Assembly: GCA_003024985.2 (NCBI GenBank) | Contig: PXIH01S0008130.1 | Source: Euperipatoides rowelli | Lineage: Eukaryota; Onychophora; Udeonychophora; Euonychophora; Peripatopsidae | Strand: one strand, 5' to 3' | Length of the DNA: 15,085 nucleotides | Shown here: positions 1 to 9,080 of the stretch, one piece after another | How positions within the stretch are numbered: the first letter of the stretch is position 1 | Layout of the letters: the number at the start of each line of letters is the position of its first letter | Notes under the pieces: generated by a model | Database searches by the model: none | Seen by the model: only the letters and a program-made list of their open reading frames with translations | Told to the model about the DNA's origin: nothing | Translations under genes and position numbers: made by a program

Positions 1-219
1 AAGTTTTTGTCTGAAAGATTCATTTCAAATATTTAGCGATCATCTGGAATAATTTTTTATTGCTAATAAAATGCTACTAGGAAAGCTGGTATTTTATTAA
101 CGCATTTGGCTGATGACGCTTATAAGTGGTGGTGCTGGAAAATCACCCAAGAATGGAATTTGGGCACATTGAGCCATTTTCTGGATGGAAGCCATTTTGG
201 ATTCTGGCATATGCAGTAT

Positions 220-310
220 CACCTATTGTTACCCAGCATGCACCTATTAAGAAATAAAAACATTTCGGGTTCATCAATATTTTGTCATAAACTGTTCAAT
301 GCTACCTATA
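220..310 (+). repeat. Satellite unit, left fragment (copy 0)
   Basis: One full 21-bp minisatellite unit (220-240) is followed by a partial unit and then the spacer module starting with AAGAAAT at 249, running through 'cataaactgttcaatgctac'. The same order recurs several times between 871 and 2025. The copy stops abruptly after CCTATA at 310. Its missing continuation (TAATGTTTTTTAAAATGTAA) resumes at 871, so an insertion has split it. Confidence 0.8.
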
Positions 311-870
311 AAGGCTCATTTATATTTCTACACATGCACAAAACGTATCACGTATGAATCATACCTGAACTCATACGTATCATAAAGATTGATAGCGTTG
401 CGTAAAATCATGCACACTGGAGTAGTCAGGCATGCACTATTAACATGTTGACTGCCACAATGTTTTTGGGTGGTTTGTTTCCAGAAGCCAACCGAAGTTT
501 GGAGTGTTTTTAAACTATAAGTTATCTCGTAGTTGGCTTCCAGAACAAGATTGTCAAATACAAGATATCTCATAGTTGGCAGTCATCGTGTTAAAAGATG
601 TAGTCAAATTAAAATAAACTATTTTAAGTTTTCCATTTTAAATAAAGTAAAACTAAAATATTTTGAACAATACTAGAAGTTTATTTGAATTCATTTTGAA
701 ATGTAGAAAAAAACCATAACAACTATTGGAAATAAGAAGAGGAATATGATTGGCTATTGTATAAAGCAACCTCATTGATTAGGACCAACCTTGCAGAAAA
801 TTATGAACACATATCTTTATTTATGAAACAGATTTACGGATCGAAACCTGTTCCGTACAAATGAGCCTTT
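311..870. mobile_element. TA-flanked DNA transposon/MITE inserted in the satellite
   Basis: The left end reads AAGGCTCATTT and the right end AAATGAGCCTTT, an 11-12 bp perfect terminal inverted repeat. TA flanks both sides (309-310 and 871-872). Removing the insert and one TA rebuilds the uninterrupted satellite sequence CCTATAATGTTTT seen in other copies, which is direct evidence of insertion with TA duplication. TA targeting fits Tc1/mariner-like, Harbinger-like or ISL2EU-like families, and I cannot choose between them. No transposase is encoded, so the element is non-autonomous. It contains the nested element at 440-594. A small ACGGA...TCCGT dyad lies near its right end. Confidence 0.65.
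440..594. mobile_element. piggyBac-like MITE with TTAA target duplication
   Basis: TTAA occurs at 440-443 and 591-594. Directly inside are inverted repeats: left CATGTTGACTGCCA, right (reverse complement) CACGATGACTGCCA, 12 of 14 identical. The interior carries two direct copies of ATCTC(G/A)TAGTTGGC (about 525-539 and 566-580) and a second partial dyad around CCAGAAGCCAAC. A TTAA duplication is the hallmark of piggyBac elements, and the 147-bp body has no coding capacity. It lies inside the TA-flanked element, so it inserted later. Confidence 0.6.
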
Positions 871-2025
871 TAATGTTTTTTAAAATGTAATTAAGGAAAA
901 ACTTTGCTAACCAGCGTTCACCAATTGTTATTCAGCTTGCACCTATTATTACCCAGCATGCACTTATTGTTACCCAACATGCACCTATTGTTAACCAGAA
1001 TGCACCTATTGTTACCTAACATGCACCTATTGTTACCCAGAATGCATCTATTGTTACTCAACATGCACCTAATGTTACTCTACATGCAACTATTGTTATC
1101 CAGCATGCACCTATTGTTACCCTGCATGTACCATTTTTTACCCAGCAGGCACCTAGTGCTCCCCAGTATTCACCTATTGTTACCCATCATGCATCTATTG
1201 TTACCCAGCACACACTTAAGAAATAATAAAAACTTTATAAGTTTAACTAATATTGCCACAAACTGTTCACTGCTATATAATTTTTTTAAATGTAATTAGG
1301 GTGAGACTTTGTTACTCAGCATGCACTATTGTTTCCCAGTTTGCACCTCTTCTGTACCCAGCATGCACCTATTGTTACCCAACAGGTGACTATTAAGAAA
1401 TAATAAAATCTTTGAGTTCAACTATATTTTGTCACAAACTGTTCATTGCTACCTATAATGTTTTTAATGAAAAGAGGAAAAGACTCTGTTACCCATCATG
1501 TACCTATTGTTACCCACCATGCACCTATTGTTACCCAGCATGCACCTATATAAAAATAAATACTTTGAGTTCATCTATAATTTGCCACAAACTGTTCACT
1601 GCTACCTATAATGTTTTTTAATGTANAGCATACACCTATTAAGAAATAATAAAAACTTTGAGTTTACCTATATTTTGCCACAAACTGTTCACTGCTACCT
1701 ATAAGGTTTTTTTTTAAAAAAAAATGAAATGAAGGAAAGACTTTGTTACTCAGAATGCACTTATTGTTACCCAGCATGCACTATTGTTATCCAGCATGCA
1801 CCTATTAAGAAATAAAATCTGTATGCATTCAACAGTATTTTTCCACAAACTAGTTACTGCTACCTATGTTATTTTTTAAAATGTAACGAGGAAAACAATT
1901 TGTCACCTAGCATGCACCTATTGTTACCCACCATGCACCTATTGTCACCCATCATGCACCTATCAAGAAATAATAAAACCTTTTATAAAACTCTTACATT
2001 TTGCCTATAATGGATTTTTTAAAAA
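871..2025 (+). repeat. Higher-order satellite array: 21-bp minisatellite plus spacer module
   Basis: The array alternates runs of a 21-bp unit (starting CACCTATTGTTACC, ending AGCATG) with a spacer module of about 90-120 bp. Spacer modules start (AAGAAATAATAAAA) at 1218, 1395, about 1551 (variant), 1641, 1807 and 1965. Each contains CTTTGAGTTCA, then CACAAACTGTTCACTGCTAC, then a T-rich run and AATGTAAT, with a GACTTTGTTAC lead-in to the next minisatellite run. Start-to-start distances are 177, 156, 90, 166 and 158 bp and vary mainly with the number of 21-bp units. The last copy decays by about 2025. One ambiguous base (n) is at 1626. No gene is supported inside. Confidence 0.85.
919..1212 (+). 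repeat. 14 perfectly phased 21-bp minisatellite units
   Basis: I count 14 consecutive units, each exactly 21 bp with no indel (919-939 through 1192-1212), differing only by substitutions. Most carry ATGCA at the junction and several an intact GCATGC. Because 21 is a multiple of three, the array stays open in one frame (904-1299) and would read as a leucine-rich heptad resembling MHLLLPS. That frame has no ATG at its head and no homologous domain, so I treat it as a repeat and not a protein gene. Confidence 0.9.
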
Positions 2026-3351
2026 AGATATTGCATATTGAGAGCATGTCTTTATGAACACCCCTATTGTTTGTCTAATAACGTTTATTATTATTTGAAG
2101 TTTACATCATAGAAGTAGCTGATAACTTTCAAAATAATATGCATATTATGGATAATATAAGATTCAGTAAGTTAAAAAAGTGAATAAAATAATCCAAATG
2201 TGTTTCAAAATTGAATTTATGCCATGGCAACCTAATGAAAAATTGTTCCACCATGTTAAAAGAATTAGGTCTGTTAAATATCCTAAACCCAACTGGTAAC
2301 TTGCTTTCTGTTCAAATTTTGCTTATGTTACCCATTAGGTGTGTGAATTAATTACTTAGAATATTGATCCTATAAACATAACCGTTGCAATTAATAAAAT
2401 AAATGTTAATTATTATTATTTCAGATACAACCGTGTTGCAAATTTGATTCAAACTGTGACCTTATATAATGTCAGCTTTGTCATACCTTGAAAATAAGCA
2501 ACCAATCATGCTAATTCCTATGCTTTTAAAGTAATATTAAATAACAATTTTATGGATACAGTTGGCCTATAGGCTATACTAATATGAAAATGTGTGACTA
2601 TAACAAAATTAGGCTAATAAGCTGACATATCATTCTGAATAATTAAGTCAAACAAGTGAAAAAAAAAACATTTTACAGAAAATTCCTGTGCTGATACAAA
2701 TAATGAAAACATTTCACATGTCAAGAAGTGGATTTTCTATCTTCAATGATTATGGCAAAGTGTATCCTTTTTATTCTCTTCTATGGTAGGAGTTTTACTG
2801 GATCATAGAGGTAAGTGTATTTTTTCTTGTAGTATTCTTTTTTAAATTGCTATCAGTTATGACTATAAATTGTGTTCTGAAATCATGTTTTAAACCCTTA
2901 ATGATATATATGTTAAGTTGTTTTAGTGGATTAATATTAAAAAAGTAAAAGGATATGTTTACAATAATATTTAAGAAACTAAATTAAAACATTGATTTTA
3001 TGAATGATTTATATTAAGTTAGGTCTCCAATGATTGGCTAGAACTATATCCAATTTTCACACCTATTGCTAGAGTTGCAATAGATGTGAAAAATGTAGAC
3101 GATTTGACAAAATGTAGGAATAAAATTCATGTGAGGTATTGATAGATAGCTGATAGTCAGAAATTGCTTCTTTGAAGTGTATGAAAACAATTTGAAATCA
3201 TGTTTTTTTAGGAACAAAAACACCTATAACACTTTGGAAGATTAGCACATTTTTGAACTAAATATAATTTTAATCATGAATGAAATCACTTTAAAATATG
3301 CTAGTAAAATTAATTAATATATTTGTGGAATTCTTTAACAATCTCCTTTAC
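2026..3351. other. AT-rich intergenic DNA, no gene recognised
   Basis: I find no supportable coding region here. Isolated splice-like signals exist, a TTATTATTATTTCAG acceptor-like site near 2424 and a GAGGTAAGT donor-like site near 2808, but the sequence between them is not a convincing exon in any frame. The only structured element is the hairpin at 3054-3092. Confidence 0.5.
3054..3092. repeat. Tight 16-bp stem hairpin
   Basis: TTTTCACACCTATTGC (3054-3069) and GCAATAGATGTGAAAA (3077-3092) are inverted complements over 15 of 16 positions, around a 7-base loop TAGAGTT. It is too short for a typical animal pre-miRNA. It could be the relic of a small foldback element or a structured RNA. Confidence 0.7.
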
Positions 3352-3759
3352 CAGGGGTTCCCAACCTTATTGCACCTTAGAACACATTCTAAAATACCGG
3401 TAGGGCAGTGGGTACCATCTATATTTTTCGTAATGATGAAAATATATGTGCACATATCAGAAATGCTGTAGAATCTGGATTGTATCGCCTGTATTTAGAC
3501 AATTCTCTAACTATCCCCACCACTACTCAATTCAGCCATCTGCTTACATTGCACTCAAGTTCATCCAAGTGTTAACTTGGAAAAAAAGGTGGCATTAAAG
3601 AGGTTGATTTACAAGAAAACACTGCCTAAAATTTGTCTCCTAACCACTCACAATCTAAATCAATGAATCCGGGCGCTGCCAAGTTAACACTTTCATTTCA
3701 TGTTCGAACAGCAGTAGACACACACAAATTGTTCGGCGGGCACAGAGTTGTAATCCCTG
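3352..3759. mobile_element. hAT-like non-autonomous element (MITE)
   Basis: The left end CAGGGGTTCCCAACC is a typical hAT terminus. The right end ...GTTGTAATCCCTG gives CAGGGATTACAAC as its reverse complement, so the termini share CAGGG and a looser match beyond. The flanking 8-mers are TCCTTTAC (3344-3351) and TCCTATAC (3760-3767), 7 of 8 identical, the duplication size expected for hAT. The body is visibly GC-richer than its surroundings. It carries a perfect 13-bp inverted repeat, AGTGTTAACTTGG (3568-3580) and CCAAGTTAACACT (3679-3691). No transposase is present. Confidence 0.65.
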
Positions 3760-4789
3760 TCCTATACTGTATAGTTGGAGAAAAATTCTAGTTATTTATA
3801 ATAAATTTATGGTAAGAATTAAACTGGAATCAGTAAGAAATAGCTTTCTTATTTTAAAACTAGAACCTTGGGATTTATTTTAAATGATATCTATAAGATA
3901 TAGATTAGACCCAGTATGAAATGGAATTTATGTTTGTAACTTGCTAACTTTTTATTGTTTTATTTTTTATTTTTAATATTTGTTTTTTTTTTAAATTATA
4001 AATTAATCTTATATATTTTTATACAGACAGATAATTTTATTTGGAGCATAAATATATAATTTGTTAGTTTGAATGATGATTACTTTCTTTTACTTTAGAA
4101 ATTAAATATAAAATCTATCATATTTTTATTTCATTTAAAAATGTTTTGTTCTTTATTGTACCTTTGGGATTAAGCATGATTTATAGTACATAATGTTAAT
4201 GTCTTATATCTACTCTTCTAATAATTAGACATGAATGGAGTAGGTAGAAAATGATGGTTGAAAATAATTAAGCTGACCACCAGTAAACGTGTTACAAGCC
4301 ACACCTTCTTAAGTCATAGAGATGTCCGGGAAGAGAGAAGGACACTCCCTTTTGTTAATTGCTTTTTAAGTCATTAAGGAATTTATTCTAGAAATGTAAA
4401 GTATAAATGAAATGCCTAAAGGTAATGACAAATGCTAATGATTATTAGCTGACGGAATTATAGGAGTTTAGTCACGTGATCAAAATGAACAGCAGCGTTA
4501 TTTTTTATTTACAGTCGTAACCTTACCATAACCTTGAACCCTAACTCCAACTAGGTATTAAAACCACTATGCCCCAACCCTATGATGATGATGAAGGAGT
4601 GAAATAATCCTTTTTTGATATATTTTGATAATTTTAACAGAATTTACGTCGGTCATACTGTACGCCAATCAGCGGGTGGAATTGTTAATAACTTTCCTAA
4701 TTCCATCAGATTCTAGACAATCCTATGACAAATCATATACATCTTTCCTTCTCAAGTGAAAGCACATAAAATATTTTGAAGTTAAAAAA
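3760..4789. other. AT-rich intergenic DNA with a GC-richer patch
   Basis: No coding region or RNA gene is recognised. A GC-richer patch at about 4440-4700 contains CACGTGATC (from about 4474), a degenerate CCCTAA-type stretch (about 4516-4560, TAACC/TAACT repeats), a GATGATGATG run and CCAATCAGCG near the right side. Its composition suggests an old transposable-element fragment, but I could not define matching termini or a target duplication. Confidence 0.4.
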
Positions 4790-4829
4790 ATGACAATTAG
4801 CCTATTTTTTTTTTTTTTAAAAAAATTCA

Positions 4830-4995
4830 TTGTTGAAAGAGACTATCTTATGTCTTTAATTGAAACACCTTCTCAACAATATTTTAATACCAAAAATAAA
4901 GTTGAAGCAATGAAGACCCTGATTAAAAAAAGAAAGAAGATTTACTTGAACCTAAAGAAAAATTGCAACATGAAGAAATCTTATTTCTTTTCAAG
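4830..4995 (+). pseudogene. Exon-like block 1 of an unrecognised gene
   Basis: The block is lysine- and glutamate-rich and ends in a good splice donor (TTTTCAAG|GTAATAT, intron from 4996). One frame reads plausibly up to an A-run near 4922-4932 (SLIETPSQQYFNTKNKVEAM). The frame that continues best after the run is shifted by one base and ends EPKEKLQHEEILFLFK exactly at the donor. The shift suggests a decayed gene or a sequencing slip in poly-A. The open frame on its own, from ATG at 4790, starts in a poly-T/A tract and is doubtful there. I do not recognise the family. The charged, coiled-coil-like tail would suit a transposon- or DNA-binding-type protein, but that is only a guess. Confidence 0.35.
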
Positions 4996-5098
4996 GTAAT
5001 ATTTTTTTAAATTATAAAATGTGTTATTTGTTTAAAAAAAGTCATCTATTTTATTTATATAATTACAAAAATATATACTATTTTTTTTACTTTTTTAG

Positions 5099-5232
5099 AT
5101 GAAAAAAAAACTCAAAATATCCAAGATTTGGAAAAATTAAATATTTTACTAACTGCAGCACAGGACTTTAACACATTAATTGACTCTGAAATTGGAGAGG
5201 AAATGATTAGGCTATACCCAAAAAGAAAAATG
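5099..5232 (+). pseudogene. Exon-like block 2a of an unrecognised gene
   Basis: A pyrimidine-rich acceptor (TTTTTTTTACTTTTTTAG, AG at 5097-5098) and a donor (AAAAATG|GTATTTT) bound 134 bp. One frame is open throughout and reads as a protein, beginning DEKKTQNIQDLEKLNILL, with TAAQDFNTLIDSEIGEEM and a KRKM ending. The block shares its start (ATGAAAAAA), the TAAQD-like core and its end (AGAAAAATG|GTA) with the block at 5565-5665, so the two look like duplicated exons. The length is not a multiple of three, and joining in frame to block 1 needs an indel, so a functional transcript is not established. Confidence 0.35.
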
Positions 5233-5472
5233 GTATTTTGTTACAATATCATTATTTATTAAAATGTATATAATAATTTGTTGTATACACCATAAATTTA
5301 TTAATACGGTATTTATTTTAATTAGAAATTAAATTACAATGAAAAAAAAAGTAATATTATTTAAAAATAAAAACCATATATTTAAATTATAAATGATTAG
5401 AGATAGAAAGAAAGATTTTATAATTAGTTACAATATGTTTATATTACTTTATATGTGTGTGAATAGAACAAA

Positions 5473-6440
5473 ATATTTTCAATCTAGAATAAAGAAATTG
5501 TTTTAAGTTACACTTAAAAAAAATATACCATACTTTGTTAGATTTATCTTTATATTTTTTGTAGATGAAAAAATAGAAGACAGCAAATTAGCAATTATCA
5601 CTGCACAAGACATAGCCTACATAATGTTTCGTCCATGGATATTAAAATGCCAGAAAAGAAAAATGGTATGTATTTTGTTTATTAAAAATGTTTTTAAATT
5701 ATAAATGCTTAGTGATAGAAAGATGATATGTTTATAATGTTTGTTTTATAAGCTTATGAATATATTCGACCCGGTTGTGTAGGCTATGTGTAGCCTAAAT
5801 AAACCAATCATATTTTCAATCTAGAATAAAAAAATGGTTTTAAGTTAGCGAATTGTTTATACTAAAAAATGATTTCATTTGTTATACTTACATTTAATGT
5901 TAAACATCGTGCATTCTAACTACTTCAATGGCATTTATCTTCTCACCATGTGGGTGATTATATTTGACTGCTGAGTGTGTGTAGCCTATAGCCTACTGTA
6001 TACGTTTCCATGCATATGCTTAATCATGAATGTGTGTGCAGTTGCACATGCAGATATGCCAGACCATTAACTGTGTATAATTAGTACAATGATATTTTCA
6101 TTCTAGAATAAAGAAATTGTTTTAAGTTAGTCTATGTGTTTGTACTAAAAAAAAAATGGTTGCCTTTGTTATATTTATATTTAACATTAAACATCATGCT
6201 CTCTTGCTACTCCAATGACATTTATCAGACATAAGCAACAACCTTCCATTACCGTCAGGCTATTTTGTTAGAAATAAGGGAGGAAAAATATGGGGTGATT
6301 ATATTTTTCAATTATATCCCCTTACTAATAGAAGGATTAATTTTTTTAAATTACCTGCTGTTTGTTTTATGTGTGTATGTTTATCTGTATGTATGCATAT
6401 ACTGTATATTTGATCATATGTATTGTTTATTAACCTTCAA
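5473..6440 (+). repeat. Tandemly duplicated 280-340 bp intron-like segments
   Basis: A 38-bp landmark (ATATTTTCAATCTAGAATAA onward, ending TTTTAAGTTA) appears at 5473, 5810 and 6092, that is at spacings of 337 and 282 bp. The second and third copies stay alignable downstream: ATTTAATGTTAAACATCGTG at about 5891 against a diverged copy at about 6180, then ACTTCAATGGCATTTATC against CTCCAATGACATTTATC, then GGGTGATTATATTT near 5951 and 6295. Together with the paired exon-like blocks this suggests local tandem duplication. Several TAGCCTATAGCCTA-like motifs lie here. Confidence 0.6.
5565..5665 (+). pseudogene. Exon-like block 2b, probable duplicate of 2a
   Basis: Acceptor TTTTTTGTAG (AG at 5563-5564) and donor AAAAATG|GTATGTA bound 101 bp. 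In the frame equivalent to block 2a it is open and reads DEKIEDSKLAIITAQDIAY, ending QKRKM. Block 2a has the same DEK start, a TAAQD core where this one has TAQDI, and the same KRKM end, about 33 bp of sequence apart in length. Both exons are 2 modulo 3 in length, so they are better read as alternative or successive copies than as exons spliced in series in one frame. The family is not recognised. Confidence 0.35.
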
Positions 6441-6694
6441 GCGAGCATTCCCAATTGTTTAACTTGAGTAGGTGCATGTCCCAATTTTTACTCATAGAAT
6501 CCTATGTATTAAAATACAACAAATACAAGAACTTTTAAATATGAGTAATAATGAAATTATTTGTTACATATAGGCCTATTCTATATTTTGTTAAAAGTTG
6601 TTACTTTTTTTTTGTTCAGTTTAGATTTTTAATACTATTTTAAAATTGTATCATAAATTCCTACAATTAAAACAAATCTATAAATGTGAAGGGA

Positions 6695-6998
6695 AATTTG
6701 TAAAATTAGTAATTTTTAGATTCATTTTATTGCTTTTATATTTGTAATTTTGTTTAGTAGCAAATAAAATTTGCTTGTAAAAAAGTTAGCAAATAATGTA
6801 TAATTGAAGAAAGCAAGTTACATAAATAACAAAATTATATAATGCTAATAGGCTAGCCTATCAATATATAATTTTGTTATATACATTTGCCTTCTACAAT
6901 ATCTATGACACTTTTTTTTCAAGCAAACTTTATTTACTAAACAAATTTACAAAGTTAAAAGCTATAAATGAAATAAAAAATTACTAGTTTTACAAATT
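6695..6998. repeat. Large imperfect palindrome (foldback element)
   Basis: The left arm starts AATTTGTAAAATTAGTAA and the right arm ends TTACTAGTTTTACAAATT. Reading both arms inward they stay alignable for about 150 bp, including TTTGTTTAGTA and TTTGCTTG in each. The centre is a nearly perfect dyad: ATAACAAAATTATATA on the left (6826 on), TATATAATTTTGTTAT on the right (to 6880), around ATAGGCTAGCCTAT. This is the structure of a foldback MITE. No clear target-site duplication was found and there is no coding capacity. Confidence 0.7.
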
Positions 6999-7075
6999 AT
7001 GAATAATTCAGATTAGATATAAAGGTAGACTATAGTCTATTATAATCACTTGTATATCTAATCAGAATTATTCAT
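6999..7075. repeat. Second palindrome abutting the first
   Basis: The 23-bp arms at 6999-7021 (ATGAATAATTCAGATTAG plus ATATA) and 7053-7075 are inverted complements with one mismatch. The loop itself holds a perfect 14-bp palindrome, TAGACTATAGTCTA (7026-7039). It begins at the base after the larger palindrome ends. Confidence 0.8.
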
Positions 7076-7398
7076 TGTTCTACATTCTAATCAAAGTATT
7101 TCTGTTTGTGAGTGTCATTTGCAGTAAATAAATTATATTGATATTTCATATAAGCTGATGTTCTTTTCTTTTCCATTATACAATAATAATAATAATAATA
7201 AAAATTGTGCATCAGCAAGCGAATGTCATAAAATTTATGTCCGGATGCATTTTTACAAAGAATTCTAAAAAATAACTATAACTATATGAGCATGGTAAAA
7301 ACCTACCAATATTGTTGTAAGGGGATAGTTTTAGGAATAGGAGGCAGAGATAAACCCACAAGACTATACACATAAACACATTTTATAAAAATTTGGAT

Positions 7399-7420
7399 TT
7401 GTCGTAATCTAATACGACAA
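7399..7420. repeat. Perfect 8-bp hairpin
   Basis: TTGTCGTA (7399-7406) and TACGACAA (7413-7420) are exact inverted complements around a 6-base loop. The sequence is unusually CpG-containing for this AT-rich neighbourhood. Function is unknown and chance is possible. Confidence 0.5.
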
Positions 7421-8810
7421 TAATCATAAAATCAAGAATACGTTTATGTTTGAACCTGTTGGATGTTCTATAGTTATTAATATGTATGTCATATGCCATT
7501 TGATAGGGTTCATCATCTATCATGACAACCAATTCTTTGACTGTATGTCTATGGATATGCATCTCTGTTAGGCTTTAAAAGTAAAGTGTAATCCCATATT
7601 ATTTTTAGGGGAAAAAGGCAAAAACAATAAATAACTTTTATTTTAATTTATTCAGAGTTTTTTTTACTTAGTTATATAATTAATTAATCATTTATAATTA
7701 TAAACTATTTTACATAATTAATGCTGTATACAAAGGTACCAGTAATTTTTTTCATCTCTTGATTTGATTTAGCATAATATGACTTCAATGCTAAAACTTT
7801 TGGATTTACTGTCTATTTGTGATGATTAGATAAAATGTAATGTAATAATTAATTTATTTTCCTTGTATTAACTTGTTACTTCTCATATTCAATCAGTTAT
7901 TTCTAAAGTATGATAACTACATGTAGTTTTTCTATTGAATTCAATGGTAACTTTTATTATCTACTGTCTATAATTTTATTTCAGTTTTCTTAACTCTTTA
8001 CTTCTTCTGATAAATCTGTTTATTTCCATTGTATTACTACTACATGTAATGTGTTCTAGTGTATATACAGATGGAGATTTTTGATTTATCAGCAATTTAG
8101 GAATACTGTATATTACAGATTTATAGACATTTTAACCCTTTATGACTTTCTGTCTTGTTATAATTATTGGATTACTATCCCAGATCAATCTTATTATTTC
8201 TAAAATAGGACTACTATTACTTGTTGCATGTGCATATACAGATGTGTATGTATATGCATGTAAGTGTGTATGCATATAAAAAAATGACACAGTTAATAGG
8301 AAAATATATGATTTTGAATGTATGATATAAAATAATGTGAAGGGGGAAATGGTAAATATCTTTTCTTATATTATAAAGATGTTTATAATTGTGTTTTGTG
8401 ATATATCATCAATTTAGGACTAACATGGTGAAATGTTGGGTCATAATTTAATAGAAAGTTGAATATAAAATATACAATATTTATTATAAATAATAACTAT
8501 GATAGTTTTTTATCACAATAATGAAATGTGCGTCAATTCCCATTATTTGTTGATGGGTTTAAATCATAGGAAATAGTAGCCTATTTAATATGACTTAAAG
8601 TAAGTCTTTTTTTAAATTTAAAATACGGATGAAACATTGTTTATTTCGCTGGATTATTCTTTTTTTTTTTAGAATTAGTTTGTGTTAATGAAAAAAAATC
8701 TATATACCTAGAATAAAAAACTTAAAACTTGAACATGGTAATGGGGAAAGACCAGCATGCTCACATTTTATTTCCTTAATTCCCATACCCAAACATTTCA
8801 TTGACTAAAA

Positions 8811-8955
8811 TTCTATTTTTCCATCTCCTTTGTCATCTACTATTTTTCTCTCTTCTCCACCCCATCACCTGTTAACCTCAATTATCTTCTCCACTCTCTT
8901 ATCCATTATTATCACAATCCACATCATCCCCCTTTATGTCACTACCCTTGTCACT
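8811..8955. repeat. Pyrimidine-rich tract
   Basis: The plus strand is strongly C/T-biased with recurring CATC, TTCTCCAC and CTCTCTT words, unlike the A/T-balanced flanks. It is a low-complexity tract with no coding or splice context that I can define. Confidence 0.5.
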
Positions 8956-9080
8956 GGTTCATGATTCTTATTGTGTGGAAGTAGTGCAATCAGCATTTCT
9001 TTGTAGACTCAAATAATAAGAATCTATGGTAACGGTAGGGAGGGATTACATTTTTTTTACAAAATTTGAGGGCTATCGTA

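Larger units (their letters stand above)
7076..9080. other. AT-rich intergenic DNA, no gene recognised
   Basis: No supportable coding or RNA gene is seen. It contains an AAT microsatellite (about 7182-7202), a small perfect hairpin (7399-7420), an alternating purine-pyrimidine ATGTGCATATAC-type stretch (about 8227-8280) and a pyrimidine-rich tract (about 8811-8955). Some phrases recur loosely between 7800 and 8430 (for example ATCAGCAATTTAGGA near 8088 and ATCATCAATTTAGGA near 8405), hinting at old duplication. Confidence 0.5.

Noticed and set aside
113-145. Second CTGATGA followed by GAAA as a hammerhead
   Set aside because: CTGATGA at about 111-117 and GGAAAA downstream lack a foldable stem II, and there is no complementary stem I around a cleavage site.
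106-357. 83-codon open frame at the left end
   Set aside because: It begins at TTG and runs through satellite sequence into the end of a transposon insertion, so it is a chance frame.
328-573. 81-codon minus-strand frame
   Set aside because: It lies within the nested TA and piggyBac-like elements, with no similarity to a transposase.
904-1299. Open frame encoding a leucine-rich heptad repeat
   Set aside because: It lacks an ATG at its head and is open only because the repeat unit is 21 bp. No domain, splice context or independent sign of coding.
919-2025. CRISPR-like repeat-spacer array
   Set aside because: The spacers are themselves repeats, the unit length varies, and the context is clearly eukaryotic.
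6265-6462. 65-codon frame with hydrophobic residues
   Set aside because: A TTG start in AT-rich duplicated intron-like DNA. Hydrophobicity follows from T-rich composition.
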